From positions 1 through 12,891 of the forward strand of contig JBBKVR010000023.1 of the NCBI GenBank assembly GCA_037968575.1: a stretch of 12,891 bases of DNA, in the 5' to 3' direction. Below the pieces are notes generated by a model. The model was not told where the DNA came from and made no database searches. It worked only from the letters and a program-made list of their open reading frames with translations. This document shows positions 7,201 through 12,891 of this stretch, in pieces (within the stretch, counting starts at the first letter, position 1; the number at the start of each line of letters is the position of its first letter). Source of the DNA: UBA2137 sp037968575. Its GTDB lineage: Bacteria > Pseudomonadota > Alphaproteobacteria > Micavibrionales > Micavibrionaceae. The translations under genes were made by a program, and so were the position numbers.

Positions 7201-7962
7201 ATGAGCACGTTTCTTGTGGCAGGTAACTGGAAAATGAATGGCAATGCGCAAAGCAGTCGTAATCTTGCCTCCGAAATTTGCCAATATCTCAATCAAACTC
7301 CTAAAATTCTAGACGCATGTGAATTCTTGTGTTGTCCTCCTACGCTTTATTTTCTGAGTGTAAGGGATATTTGTTCAGGAAGCCCTGTATCATTGGGCGC
7401 ACAAGACTGCTCAGCCGAGGGTCAGGGCGCGCATACTGGTGATATTTCTGCGGACATGATTGCAGGAGAGGGTGCAAGTTACGTTATCCTTGGACATTCT
7501 GAGCGTCGTGCCGATCATAATGAAACTTCAGGTGAAGTTTCCAACAAAGCGCAGGTCGCTAACAAACATAATTTAATGCCTATTATCTGTATTGGTGAAA
7601 CATTAGAGGAACGTGTGGCTGGTAGAGCCATGGACATCGTTGCTGAACAACTTAAAGCTTCTGTACCCAATGATTTAACCGCGGATGATTTCTGTATTGC
7701 CTACGAACCTGTATGGGCGATTGGCAGTGGTCAGGCAGCCTCAGAAGATGATGTTAAAGAGATGCACGCATTTATTCGACAAACTTTGTCGGAAATGGTG
7801 GACAATGCCGATACAATCCGTATTTTGTATGGCGGATCGGTTAAGCCCGATAATGCATCATCACTTTCAAACGTTGCAAACGTAAATGGATTTCTAATTG
7901 GTGGAGCAAGTTTAAAAGCAGACTCTTTTGTTGGTATAGGCAAAGCAGTGGCAGAACATTAA
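7201..7962 (+). CDS. tpiA: Triosephosphate isomerase
   Basis: Interconverts dihydroxyacetone phosphate and glyceraldehyde 3-phosphate in glycolysis and gluconeogenesis. It is a cytoplasmic (beta/alpha)8 barrel, normally a dimer. The 253-residue product has the full signature set: GNWKMN with substrate-binding Asn9 and Lys11; LGHSERR with catalytic His99; AYEPVWAIGSG with catalytic Glu169, followed by the mobile loop 6 region; and ILYGGSVKPDNA and FLIGGASL forming the phosphate site. Length is typical. The ATG at 7201 places GNWKMN at the expected position, although the Shine-Dalgarno is weak (AGAG at 7193-7196). First gene of a likely operon with secG, 12 bp downstream. It is divergent from ppiD. 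Confidence 0.98.
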   Translation: MSTFLVAGNWKMNGNAQSSRNLASEICQYLNQTPKILDACEFLCCPPTLYFLSVRDICSGSPVSLGAQDCSAEGQGAHTGDISADMIAGEGASYVILGHSERRADHNETSGEVSNKAQVANKHNLMPIICIGETLEERVAGRAMDIVAEQLKASVPNDLTADDFCIAYEPVWAIGSGQAASEDDVKEMHAFIRQTLSEMVDNADTIRILYGGSVKPDNASSLSNVANVNGFLIGGASLKADSFVGIGKAVAEH

Positions 7963-7974
7963 GGATATTTAGGT

Positions 7975-8364
7975 ATGGAAAGCGTCTTACTGGTAATACA
8001 TTTTATTGTGACATTTGCTCTGATTGGGCTTGTTCTTCTACAAAAATCAGAAGGCGGAGGTCTTGGTATTGGTGGAGGCGGTGGAATGGGTGCGCTTGCT
8101 GGTGCGCATACAACAGCCAATGTTCTGACAAAAGCGACAACAATATTTGCAGTCCTGTTCTTTGCCACTAACCTAACATTGGCATATACGGCAAAAACAA
8201 AAAGCGCGCCATCAACTGTTTTTGAGACATTGGTAGAGGAAGAAGCTGTGCCAGTTAATAACGGGCAAGCAGAAGGCGTGCCATTAACAGGCGAAACACA
8301 AACAGAGGAAGTTGAAAGCGAAGTACAGGAACAAGCAGTTCCAAGTGCACCGATTGCAGAATAA
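7975..8364 (+). CDS. secG: Preprotein translocase subunit SecG
   Basis: Small non-essential subunit of the SecYEG protein-export channel in the inner membrane. The 129-residue product begins with a membrane segment (about residues 2-21, LLVIHFIVTFALIGLVLLQ), immediately followed by the diagnostic QKSEGGGLG and glycine-rich loop (GGGGGMGAL). A second membrane segment lies at about 53-71 (TIFAVLFFATNLTLAY). The tail of about 55 residues is rich in Glu, Val and Pro, of low complexity and acidic, which is common in alphaproteobacterial SecG. The ATG has AAGGA (7961-7965) overlapping the tpiA stop codon, so translation may be coupled. pyrG begins 5 bp after its stop. The tpiA-secG-pyrG order is widespread in this class. 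Confidence 0.94.
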   Translation: MESVLLVIHFIVTFALIGLVLLQKSEGGGLGIGGGGGMGALAGAHTTANVLTKATTIFAVLFFATNLTLAYTAKTKSAPSTVFETLVEEEAVPVNNGQAEGVPLTGETQTEEVESEVQEQAVPSAPIAE

Positions 8365-8369
8365 AATCT

Positions 8370-10007
8370 ATGACAACACGGTATATTTTTATTACGGGCG
8401 GCGTGGTTTCCTCATTAGGGAAGGGTTTAGGCTCCGCAGCTCTCGGCGCATTATTACAGGCTCGCGGATACTCTGTCAGACTTTGTAAATTAGACCCTTA
8501 TTTGAACGTTGATCCAGGAACAATGTCGCCATTTCAACATGGTGAAGTGTTTGTTACAGATGATGGTGCGGAAACAGACCTCGATCTAGGTCATTACGAA
8601 CGCTTCACAGGGCGTCCTGCTACTCAAAGTGATAACATAACAACTGGTCGTATCTATTTGAATGTATTGAATAAAGAGCGTAGAGGAGAATACCTCGGTG
8701 CTACTATTCAGGTTATTCCCCATATCACCAATGAAATTAAAGAATTTGTTGAAGAAAAAGAAGGAACCGCTGACTTTGTTTTGTGTGAAATCGGTGGAAC
8801 CGTTGGTGATATTGAAAGTCTGCCGTTTTTAGAAGCTATTCGTCAGTTCGGCAATGAAAAGGGATTAAAGAAAACGCTCTTTTTGCATGTTACGCTTTTG
8901 CCGTACATTCCAGCAGCAGGTGAATTAAAGACAAAACCAACACAACACTCGGTTAAAGAGTTGATGAGTGCGGGTATTCGTCCAAAAGTTCTTCTGTGTC
9001 GTGCTGATAGAGAAATCGAAGGAGACGAACTTCGTAAAATTAGCTTGTTCTGCAACATCGACGAGAACAAGGTCATTCCTGCACTTGATGCCAGATCCAT
9101 CTATGACGTACCGTTGACCTATCATAAGGAAGGTTTGGACACACAAGTTCTTGATTATTTTGAGATTACTGATGCAGCAGAACCAGACCTATCCAAATGG
9201 AAAGAAATTTCTAGACGCACACATGAGCCTGAAGGTGAAGTCACCATTGCGGTTGTTGGAAAATACACAAACCTTGCTGACAGTTACAAATCTTTGAATG
9301 AAGCCTTGGCGCACGGCGGGATTGCTAATAAATGCAAAGTGAATATCAAATTTGTAGAGGCGAGTATTTTTGATGGTGACGATGAAGATATTGTTCAAGA
9401 AATTGAAGGTGTAAACGGTATTCTGGTTCCTGGTGGTTTTGGGGAACGCGGTTCAGAAGGAAAAATTAAAGCAGCACAATTTGCACGAGAAAAGAAAATT
9501 CCTTATTTCGGAATTTGTTTTGGACTTCAAATGGCTATCCTTGAAGCGGCGCGTAATCTGGCTGGTATTAAAGATGCAAATTCTACAGAATTTTCAGAAA
9601 GTGGAACACATCTTGTTGGTTTGATGACCGAATGGGTTAAAGGAAATGCTAAACAAGAACGTTCATCTAATGATGATATGGGTGGGACAATGCGTTTAGG
9701 GGCTTACCCAACAATACTTGAAAAAGGATCGAGAGTAGCAGATATATACGGTTCAAACGAAATTTCAGAGCGCCACCGTCACCGTTATGAGGTGAACATA
9801 AATTATAAAGATAAATTGGAAGAGGCGGGCTTTTACTTCTCAGGCCTATCACCGGACGGAAAACTCCCAGAAATTTGCGAACGTAGAGATCATCCTTGGT
9901 TTATTGGTGTTCAATATCACCCTGAATTGAAATCCAAACCGTTTGACCCACATCCTTTATTCGTATCTTTTATTGAGGCAGCTATTAAACAAAACAGATT
10001 GGTTTAA
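8370..10007 (+). CDS. pyrG: CTP synthase (glutamine hydrolysing)
   Basis: Makes CTP from UTP using ATP and glutamine, the last step of pyrimidine nucleotide synthesis; cytoplasmic tetramer. The 545-residue product has the N-terminal synthase domain: ITGGVVSSLGKG with P-loop Lys18, KLDPYLNVDPGTMSPFQHGEV, CEIGGTVGDIES and KTKPTQHSVKEL. A linker follows, then a class I glutamine amidotransferase domain from about residue 290. Its catalytic triad is visible as Cys383 in PYFGICFGLQ, and His517 and Glu519 in VQYHPE. The oxyanion-type GGFGERG is also present. Length matches the family. The ATG lies 5 bp after secG with no clear Shine-Dalgarno, suggesting translational coupling. kdsA begins 2 bp after its stop. 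Confidence 0.98.
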   Translation: MTTRYIFITGGVVSSLGKGLGSAALGALLQARGYSVRLCKLDPYLNVDPGTMSPFQHGEVFVTDDGAETDLDLGHYERFTGRPATQSDNITTGRIYLNVLNKERRGEYLGATIQVIPHITNEIKEFVEEKEGTADFVLCEIGGTVGDIESLPFLEAIRQFGNEKGLKKTLFLHVTLLPYIPAAGELKTKPTQHSVKELMSAGIRPKVLLCRADREIEGDELRKISLFCNIDENKVIPALDARSIYDVPLTYHKEGLDTQVLDYFEITDAAEPDLSKWKEISRRTHEPEGEVTIAVVGKYTNLADSYKSLNEALAHGGIANKCKVNIKFVEASIFDGDDEDIVQEIEGVNGILVPGGFGERGSEGKIKAAQFAREKKIPYFGICFGLQMAILEAARNLAGIKDANSTEFSESGTHLVGLMTEWVKGNAKQERSSNDDMGGTMRLGAYPTILEKGSRVADIYGSNEISERHRHRYEVNINYKDKLEEAGFYFSGLSPDGKLPEICERRDHPWFIGVQYHPELKSKPFDPHPLFVSFIEAAIKQNRLV

Positions 10008-10009
10008 CC

Positions 10010-10855
10010 ATGCAGTCAGTAAAAATATCAGATTTTGAATGTGCCAATGACAAACCGTTTGTGTTGTTTGGCGGTTTGAACGTTCTTGAGGATTTGGATA
10101 CCACACTCAAAGCTGTTGAGGTTTACAAAACGATTACCGATAAACTGGGTATTCCTTATATTTTTAAGGCGTCTTTTGATAAGGCCAACAGAACATCTAT
10201 TCATTCTTTCCGTGGTGTTGGAATGGAAGAGGGCTTGGAAATTTTTTCCAAGGTTAAAGAAAAATTTGGTGTTCCTATTATCACGGATGTGCATGAGATT
10301 GATCAATGCCAACCTGTTGCGGATGTTGTTGATGTTATTCAAATTCCGGCATTCCTTGCGCGCCAAACTGATTTGGTGAAGGCAATGGCTACAACAGGTG
10401 CGGTTATCAACATCAAGAAGCCTCAGTATATGTCACCCTATCAGATTGGAAATATTGTCGATAAATTCCGTGAATGCGGTAATGACAAACTTATCCTTTG
10501 CGAACGTGGTCACTCACTTGGCTACGACAACCTTGTGGTTGATCCTATGGGGTTTGGTGTCATGAAAGAAATGACCAATAATACACCAATAATTTGCGAC
10601 ACAGTTCACGCCTCACAAATGCGCCTTCCTGGTAGCGAAGCCTCTGGTGGTCGTCGCGGTCTTGTGCCTGATTTATCTCGTGCAGTGATGGCAATTGGAA
10701 TTGCTGGTTTGTTTATTGAGGCTTACGAAGATCCTGATAAGGCCAAATGTGACGGACCGTCAGCACTTCCATTTAATAAACTTGAGCAATTTTTGAGCGA
10801 AATGAAAGCAGTTGATGATTTGATTAAATCAATGGATTTGGTTCAAATCTCTTAA
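10010..10855 (+). CDS. kdsA: 3-deoxy-8-phosphooctulonate synthase (Kdo-8-P synthase)
   Basis: Condenses arabinose 5-phosphate with phosphoenolpyruvate to Kdo-8-phosphate, the first committed step to the Kdo of the LPS inner core; cytoplasmic. The 281-residue product carries the family marks: FKASFDKANRTS, TDVHE, IQIPAFLARQTDL, NIKKPQYMSP, LCERG, then ASGGRRG, GLFIEAYEDP and AKCDGPSALP. In the early GGLNVLE motif residue 24 is Asn, where metal-dependent enzymes have Cys, so this is predicted to be the metal-independent class. Start: ATG 2 bp after the pyrG stop, with a weak Shine-Dalgarno, probably coupled. Pairing with pyrG fits because CTP is needed to activate Kdo. Its stop codon overlaps that of the DUF4112 gene. 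Confidence 0.97.
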   Translation: MQSVKISDFECANDKPFVLFGGLNVLEDLDTTLKAVEVYKTITDKLGIPYIFKASFDKANRTSIHSFRGVGMEEGLEIFSKVKEKFGVPIITDVHEIDQCQPVADVVDVIQIPAFLARQTDLVKAMATTGAVINIKKPQYMSPYQIGNIVDKFRECGNDKLILCERGHSLGYDNLVVDPMGFGVMKEMTNNTPIICDTVHASQMRLPGSEASGGRRGLVPDLSRAVMAIGIAGLFIEAYEDPDKAKCDGPSALPFNKLEQFLSEMKAVDDLIKSMDLVQIS

Positions 10856-11232
10856 GTAATAATTTTATTTTCGTTCAGATGTTTTTTAAGTAAGGCGACG
10901 TTTTTGACGTTTGCTTTATACCCAACATCAAAGATGTCTCCGAAAAATGGAAGGATCCCAATAAGCCAGTCAATAAAGATGTGCCATATCATTTTGGCTT
11001 GCATGGATTTTGGAGCTTGATAGTGGCGAGCTCTTTTTAGAACATACCCTGAGACCGCCAAACCAATGGTGTCACCAATTCCTGGCACAAGACCAAGCAA
11101 TGAATCTATACCAAATGTAATTTTGGTGCCGGGGATTCGAAATTTGTTATCCATCCATTCAGCCAGAAGGTCTAGAACTTCAATATCTTCTTGAACGCTT
11201 GTGCGATTATAATTACGGGTAACTTTAGTCAT
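10852..11232 (-). CDS. DUF4112 domain-containing small membrane protein
   Basis: Protein of unknown function whose whole length (126 residues) is a DUF4112 domain. The recognisable run is LAEWMDNKFRIPGTKITFG followed by LLGLVPGIGDTIGLAVSGYV (about residues 43-65, hydrophobic). A basic stretch (LKRARHY) comes next, then a second hydrophobic segment IDWLIGILPFFGDIFDVGYK (about 87-106) and KANVKNVALLKKHL. The two PG/PF-GD turns inside hydrophobic segments are the hallmark of the family and suggest a membrane hairpin pair. The ATG at 11232 has no strong Shine-Dalgarno. The gene interrupts the common kdsA-eno adjacency in the opposite orientation. Its stop shares TTAA with the kdsA stop, and its 5' side shares a 171-bp control region with eno. 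No role can be assigned. Confidence 0.85.
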   Translation of the reverse strand: MTKVTRNYNRTSVQEDIEVLDLLAEWMDNKFRIPGTKITFGIDSLLGLVPGIGDTIGLAVSGYVLKRARHYQAPKSMQAKMIWHIFIDWLIGILPFFGDIFDVGYKANVKNVALLKKHLNENKIIT

Positions 11233-11264
11233 TTTAAGAGATTTTCAATTTTCGTTCTCTTTAG

Positions 11265-11277
11265 CTATACGGTATAG
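11265..11277. repeat. Palindrome in DUF4112/eno control region
   Basis: CTATAC-G-GTATAG, perfect 6-bp arms around one base, lies 32 bp upstream of the DUF4112 start and about 127 bp upstream of eno. It could be an operator for a dimeric regulator, or simply contain -10-like TATA elements on both strands. A separate CGTTA-GAGG-TAACG repeat lies at 11291-11304. Confidence 0.4.
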
Positions 11278-11335
11278 TCAGCTTTGTTCTCGTTAGAGGT
11301 AACGTCCTAGCAAAAGAAAAGTTCCGTCGCAACCG

Positions 11336-11365
11336 TTGAAAAATATAACTACATTAGAATATTAA
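11336..11365 (+). promoter_or_regulatory. Possible eno promoter
   Basis: TTGAAA (11336-11341), an 18-bp spacer and TATTAA (11360-11365) form a plausible but weak pair, giving a leader of about 30 bases. The -10 falls inside the palindrome at 11357-11373. An AGGA ribosome site (11392-11395) sits 8 bp before the eno ATG. Confidence 0.35.
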
Positions 11366-11373
11366 TAATATTC
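11357..11373. repeat. 17-bp perfect palindrome just upstream of eno
   Basis: GAATATT-AAT-AATATTC, 7-bp perfect arms with a 3-bp centre, ends 30 bp before the eno ATG and overlaps the likely -10. Position and symmetry suit a repressor operator, but the arms are mostly A/T, so chance is not excluded. Confidence 0.45.
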
Positions 11374-11403
11374 GTACCTAATGAAAGATACAGGATAGAA
11401 AAA

Positions 11404-12687
11404 ATGACTGCAATTATAGATATTTATGCCCGCCAAATTCTCGATAGCCGTGGAAACCCAACTGTAGAGGTGGATGTTCTTCTTGAAAGTGGCGCGTTTG
11501 GGCGCGCTGCCGTTCCCTCTGGGGCATCAACAGGAGCCTATGAAGCAGTTGAACTTCGTGATGGGGATAAAAAGAAATATGGAGGAAAAGGCGTTCTCAA
11601 AGCAGTTGAGAATGTAAATACGCATATTGCCGATGTACTAACGGGTATTGATGCCGAACAGCAAGTTTTTATCGACACACTGATGTGCCAGTTAGATGGC
11701 ACAGAGAATAAAAAGAAACTTGGTGCAAATGCTATTCTGGGTGTTTCGCTCGCGGTTTCAAAGGCAATGGCTTATGAGCTGGACGTTCCTTTATATCGTT
11801 ATATTGGTGGTGTGAATGCCAATCTCCTGCCAACACCAATGATGAATATTATCAATGGCGGCGAACATGCGGATAATCCCGTCGATATTCAGGAATTCAT
11901 GATTATGCCTGTAGGCGCACCTGACTTTGCCGAGGCCGTCAGAATGGGTAGTGAAGTCTTTCATGCTCTAAAAAGTGAAATTTCAAAAGCGGGTATGAAC
12001 ACCAATGTTGGCGATGAAGGTGGTTTTGCACCTGAGGTAAAATCTTCTGTGGCTGCGCTTGATTTGATCATGAAGGCAATTGACGTTGCTGGTTATAAAG
12101 CAGGTGAAGATATTGTTTTGGCTCTCGATGCAGCTTCGACGGAATTTTACGAAAAGAATGCTTATGAACTTAAAGGTGAAGGGAGAACTCTCTCTTCCGA
12201 GGATATGGTTCGCTATTACGAAGAGCTTGTTAAAGCTTACCCAATTGTTTCTATTGAGGACGGTATGGCAGAAGATGATTGGAAGGGGTGGTCATTATTG
12301 ACCAAAAAGCTTGGAGATAAATGCCAGCTTGTTGGAGACGATTTATTTGTTACCAATACCAAACGTCTTGAACGGGGTATTGAAGAGAGGGCGGCGAACG
12401 CTGTTTTGGTGAAGGTCAATCAGATAGGGACTTTGACCGAAACCCTAGAAACTGTCGAGATGGCAAATAAAGCAAGTTTTGGTGTTGTAATGTCTCATCG
12501 CTCAGGCGAAACAGAAGATGCCACTATTGCTGATTTGGCTGTTGCAACCAATTGCGGACAGATTAAAACAGGGTCACTATCGCGTTCTGACAGGACTGCG
12601 AAATATAACCAGCTTATTCGTATCGAAGAAGAGTTAGGGCCAGTTGCTAGATATGCAGGTAACCTCTTTAAAAATAACGAAAAATAG
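11404..12687 (+). CDS. eno: Enolase (phosphopyruvate hydratase)
   Basis: Converts 2-phosphoglycerate to phosphoenolpyruvate in glycolysis; cytoplasmic, and in many proteobacteria part of the RNA degradosome. The 427-residue product has all family marks: ARQILDSRGNPTVEVDV, PSGASTGAYEA, NAILGVSLAVSKA and GGEHADNPVDIQEFMIMPVG. It also has GDEGGFAPEV with catalytic Glu205, the metal ligands in ALDAASTEF, SIEDGM and GDDLFVTN, catalytic Lys337 in LVKVNQIGT, and SHRSGETED (364-372), the enolase signature. Length is typical. The ATG at 11404 has AGGA 8 bp upstream. Its PEP product is a substrate of the nearby KdsA. It has its own control region, separate from the tpiA-kdsA group because of the intervening DUF4112 gene. 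Confidence 0.98.
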   Translation: MTAIIDIYARQILDSRGNPTVEVDVLLESGAFGRAAVPSGASTGAYEAVELRDGDKKKYGGKGVLKAVENVNTHIADVLTGIDAEQQVFIDTLMCQLDGTENKKKLGANAILGVSLAVSKAMAYELDVPLYRYIGGVNANLLPTPMMNIINGGEHADNPVDIQEFMIMPVGAPDFAEAVRMGSEVFHALKSEISKAGMNTNVGDEGGFAPEVKSSVAALDLIMKAIDVAGYKAGEDIVLALDAASTEFYEKNAYELKGEGRTLSSEDMVRYYEELVKAYPIVSIEDGMAEDDWKGWSLLTKKLGDKCQLVGDDLFVTNTKRLERGIEERAANAVLVKVNQIGTLTETLETVEMANKASFGVVMSHRSGETEDATIADLAVATNCGQIKTGSLSRSDRTAKYNQLIRIEEELGPVARYAGNLFKNNEK

Positions 12688-12698
12688 TTGGTTTTTCG
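12678..12698 (+). terminator. Weak hairpin at the eno 3' end
   Basis: CGAAAAA-TAGTTGG-TTTTTCG forms a 7-bp stem with only two G:C pairs, its loop containing the eno stop codon. A short T run follows (ACTTTTC). A second, longer repeat with perfect 10-bp arms lies at 12716-12761. Either could contribute to termination, but neither looks strong. Confidence 0.25.
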
Positions 12699-12705
12699 AC
12701 TTTTC

Positions 12706-12807
12706 GAATCATTTGAATGACTTAACGCATATGATTCTTGTTTTGTTCTCTTTAAGTCATTGACTCTATTGCATTTTTTTCTTGCAGAGGTGATTCGTTT
12801 CTGATTC
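12706..12807. promoter_or_regulatory. Cluster of five GANTC sites upstream of FtsB-like gene
   Basis: GAATC (12706-12710), GATTC (12733-12737), GACTC (12762-12766), GATTC (12792-12796) and GATTC (12803-12807) all fall in the 129-bp gap after eno. GANTC is the target of the cell-cycle DNA methyltransferase CcrM in Alphaproteobacteria, and methylated GANTC at promoters is read by GcrA. Regulation of the downstream gene by methylation is an inference. Confidence 0.45.
12716..12761. repeat. Inverted repeat with 10-bp perfect arms
   Basis: AATGACTTAA (12716-12725) and TTAAGTCATT (12752-12761) are exact reverse complements, separated by 26 bp. GAATCAT (12706-12712) and ATGATTC (12731-12737) form another repeat interleaved with it. 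A T7 run at 12774-12780 lies 12 bp beyond the right arm, which is too far for a standard intrinsic terminator. Confidence 0.45.
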
Positions 12808-12816
12808 AATAAGGTT

Positions 12817-12891
12817 ATGAAACGTCTCTGGGAACAACGTGTTAAATCTCGCTTTAATGTCTTTATGATATTAGGTCTTTGTCTTATCTGT
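12817..12891 (+). CDS. Start of a probable FtsB/DivIC-like septum formation initiator (partial)
   Basis: Twenty-five codons from the ATG at 12817 run open to the window edge, giving a basic start (MKRLWEQRVKSRFN) followed by the beginning of a hydrophobic segment (VFMILGLCLIC). This is the expected start of a small bitopic inner-membrane protein. A septum formation initiator of the FtsB/DivIC type directly follows eno in many alphaproteobacteria and starts in the same way, so the name rests mainly on gene order. FtsB works with FtsL and FtsQ at the division site. An in-frame TGA at 12802 leaves this ATG as the only candidate. AAGG (12811-12814) is only 2 bp from it, closer than usual. The coiled coil that would confirm the family lies outside the window. 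Confidence 0.5.
   Translation, partial: MKRLWEQRVKSRFNVFMILGLCLIC

Noticed and set aside
10010..10855. Alternative identity of kdsA as a DAHP synthase
   Set aside because: The KANRTS, ASGGRRG and AKCDGPSALP motifs and the 281-residue length are specific to Kdo-8-P synthase.
11233..11403. Riboswitch or small RNA in the eno upstream region
   Set aside because: The predicted eno leader is only about 30 bases, and the repeats there are short palindromes typical of DNA-binding sites. I recognise no aptamer pattern.
12745..12759. GTTC-N7-GTCA between eno and the FtsB-like gene, resembling an SOS box
   Set aside because: The second half differs at two of four bases, and a better explanation (the inverted repeat arm) covers the same bases.
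1..12891. Mobile elements, CRISPR arrays, tRNA/rRNA genes, phage or defence genes
   Set aside because: Nothing of the kind was seen on reading both strands. Gene order, spacing and base usage look uniform and chromosomal, and no new multi-gene system is supported here.

Overview
This window reads as an ordinary, AT-rich stretch of an alphaproteobacterial chromosome with densely packed housekeeping genes. Four things point to Alphaproteobacteria. The glutamyl-tRNA synthetase is of the alphaproteobacterial type, with a KLSKR signature and an incomplete zinc site. A LexA gene is preceded by the direct-repeat SOS box typical of this class (GTTC-N7-GTTC). The ComEC is of the short kind that lacks a metallo-beta-lactamase tail. 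The gene order ppiD <-> tpiA-secG-pyrG-kdsA...eno-(ftsB-like) is also common in this class. KdsA implies a Gram-negative outer membrane with Kdo-containing LPS. I cannot name the genus.

Layout. Bases 1-1256 (minus) hold gltX, cut by the left edge. It is divergent from comEC (plus, to 3420) across a short shared promoter region. comEC runs tail to tail into lexA (minus), overlapping it by 17 bp. lexA is divergent from a YibQ-type polysaccharide deacetylase gene (plus, 4209-5189), and the region between them carries an SOS box lying inside a recognisable promoter. The YibQ gene is convergent with ppiD (minus, 5196-7079). ppiD is divergent from the co-directional group tpiA-secG-pyrG-kdsA (7201-10855), whose gaps are 12, 5 and 2 bp and which is therefore probably an operon. 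A DUF4112 membrane protein gene (minus) shares a TTAA stop palindrome with kdsA and is divergent from eno (11404-12687). An FtsB-like reading frame starts at 12817 and is cut by the right edge.

Functionally the window links central metabolism (TpiA, Eno), nucleotide supply (PyrG), LPS precursor synthesis (KdsA), envelope protein export and folding (SecG, PpiD), DNA uptake and damage response (ComEC, LexA) and translation (GltX).

There is no stretch longer than 300 bp without a gene. I saw no tRNA, rRNA, insertion sequence, CRISPR array or phage gene, and no clear sign of horizontal transfer. I found no candidate for a new multi-gene system. The points most worth a second look are regulatory: five GANTC (CcrM-type) sites within about 100 bp between eno and the FtsB-like gene, one GANTC site inside the lexA promoter next to the SOS box, and perfect palindromes in the eno/DUF4112 control region.
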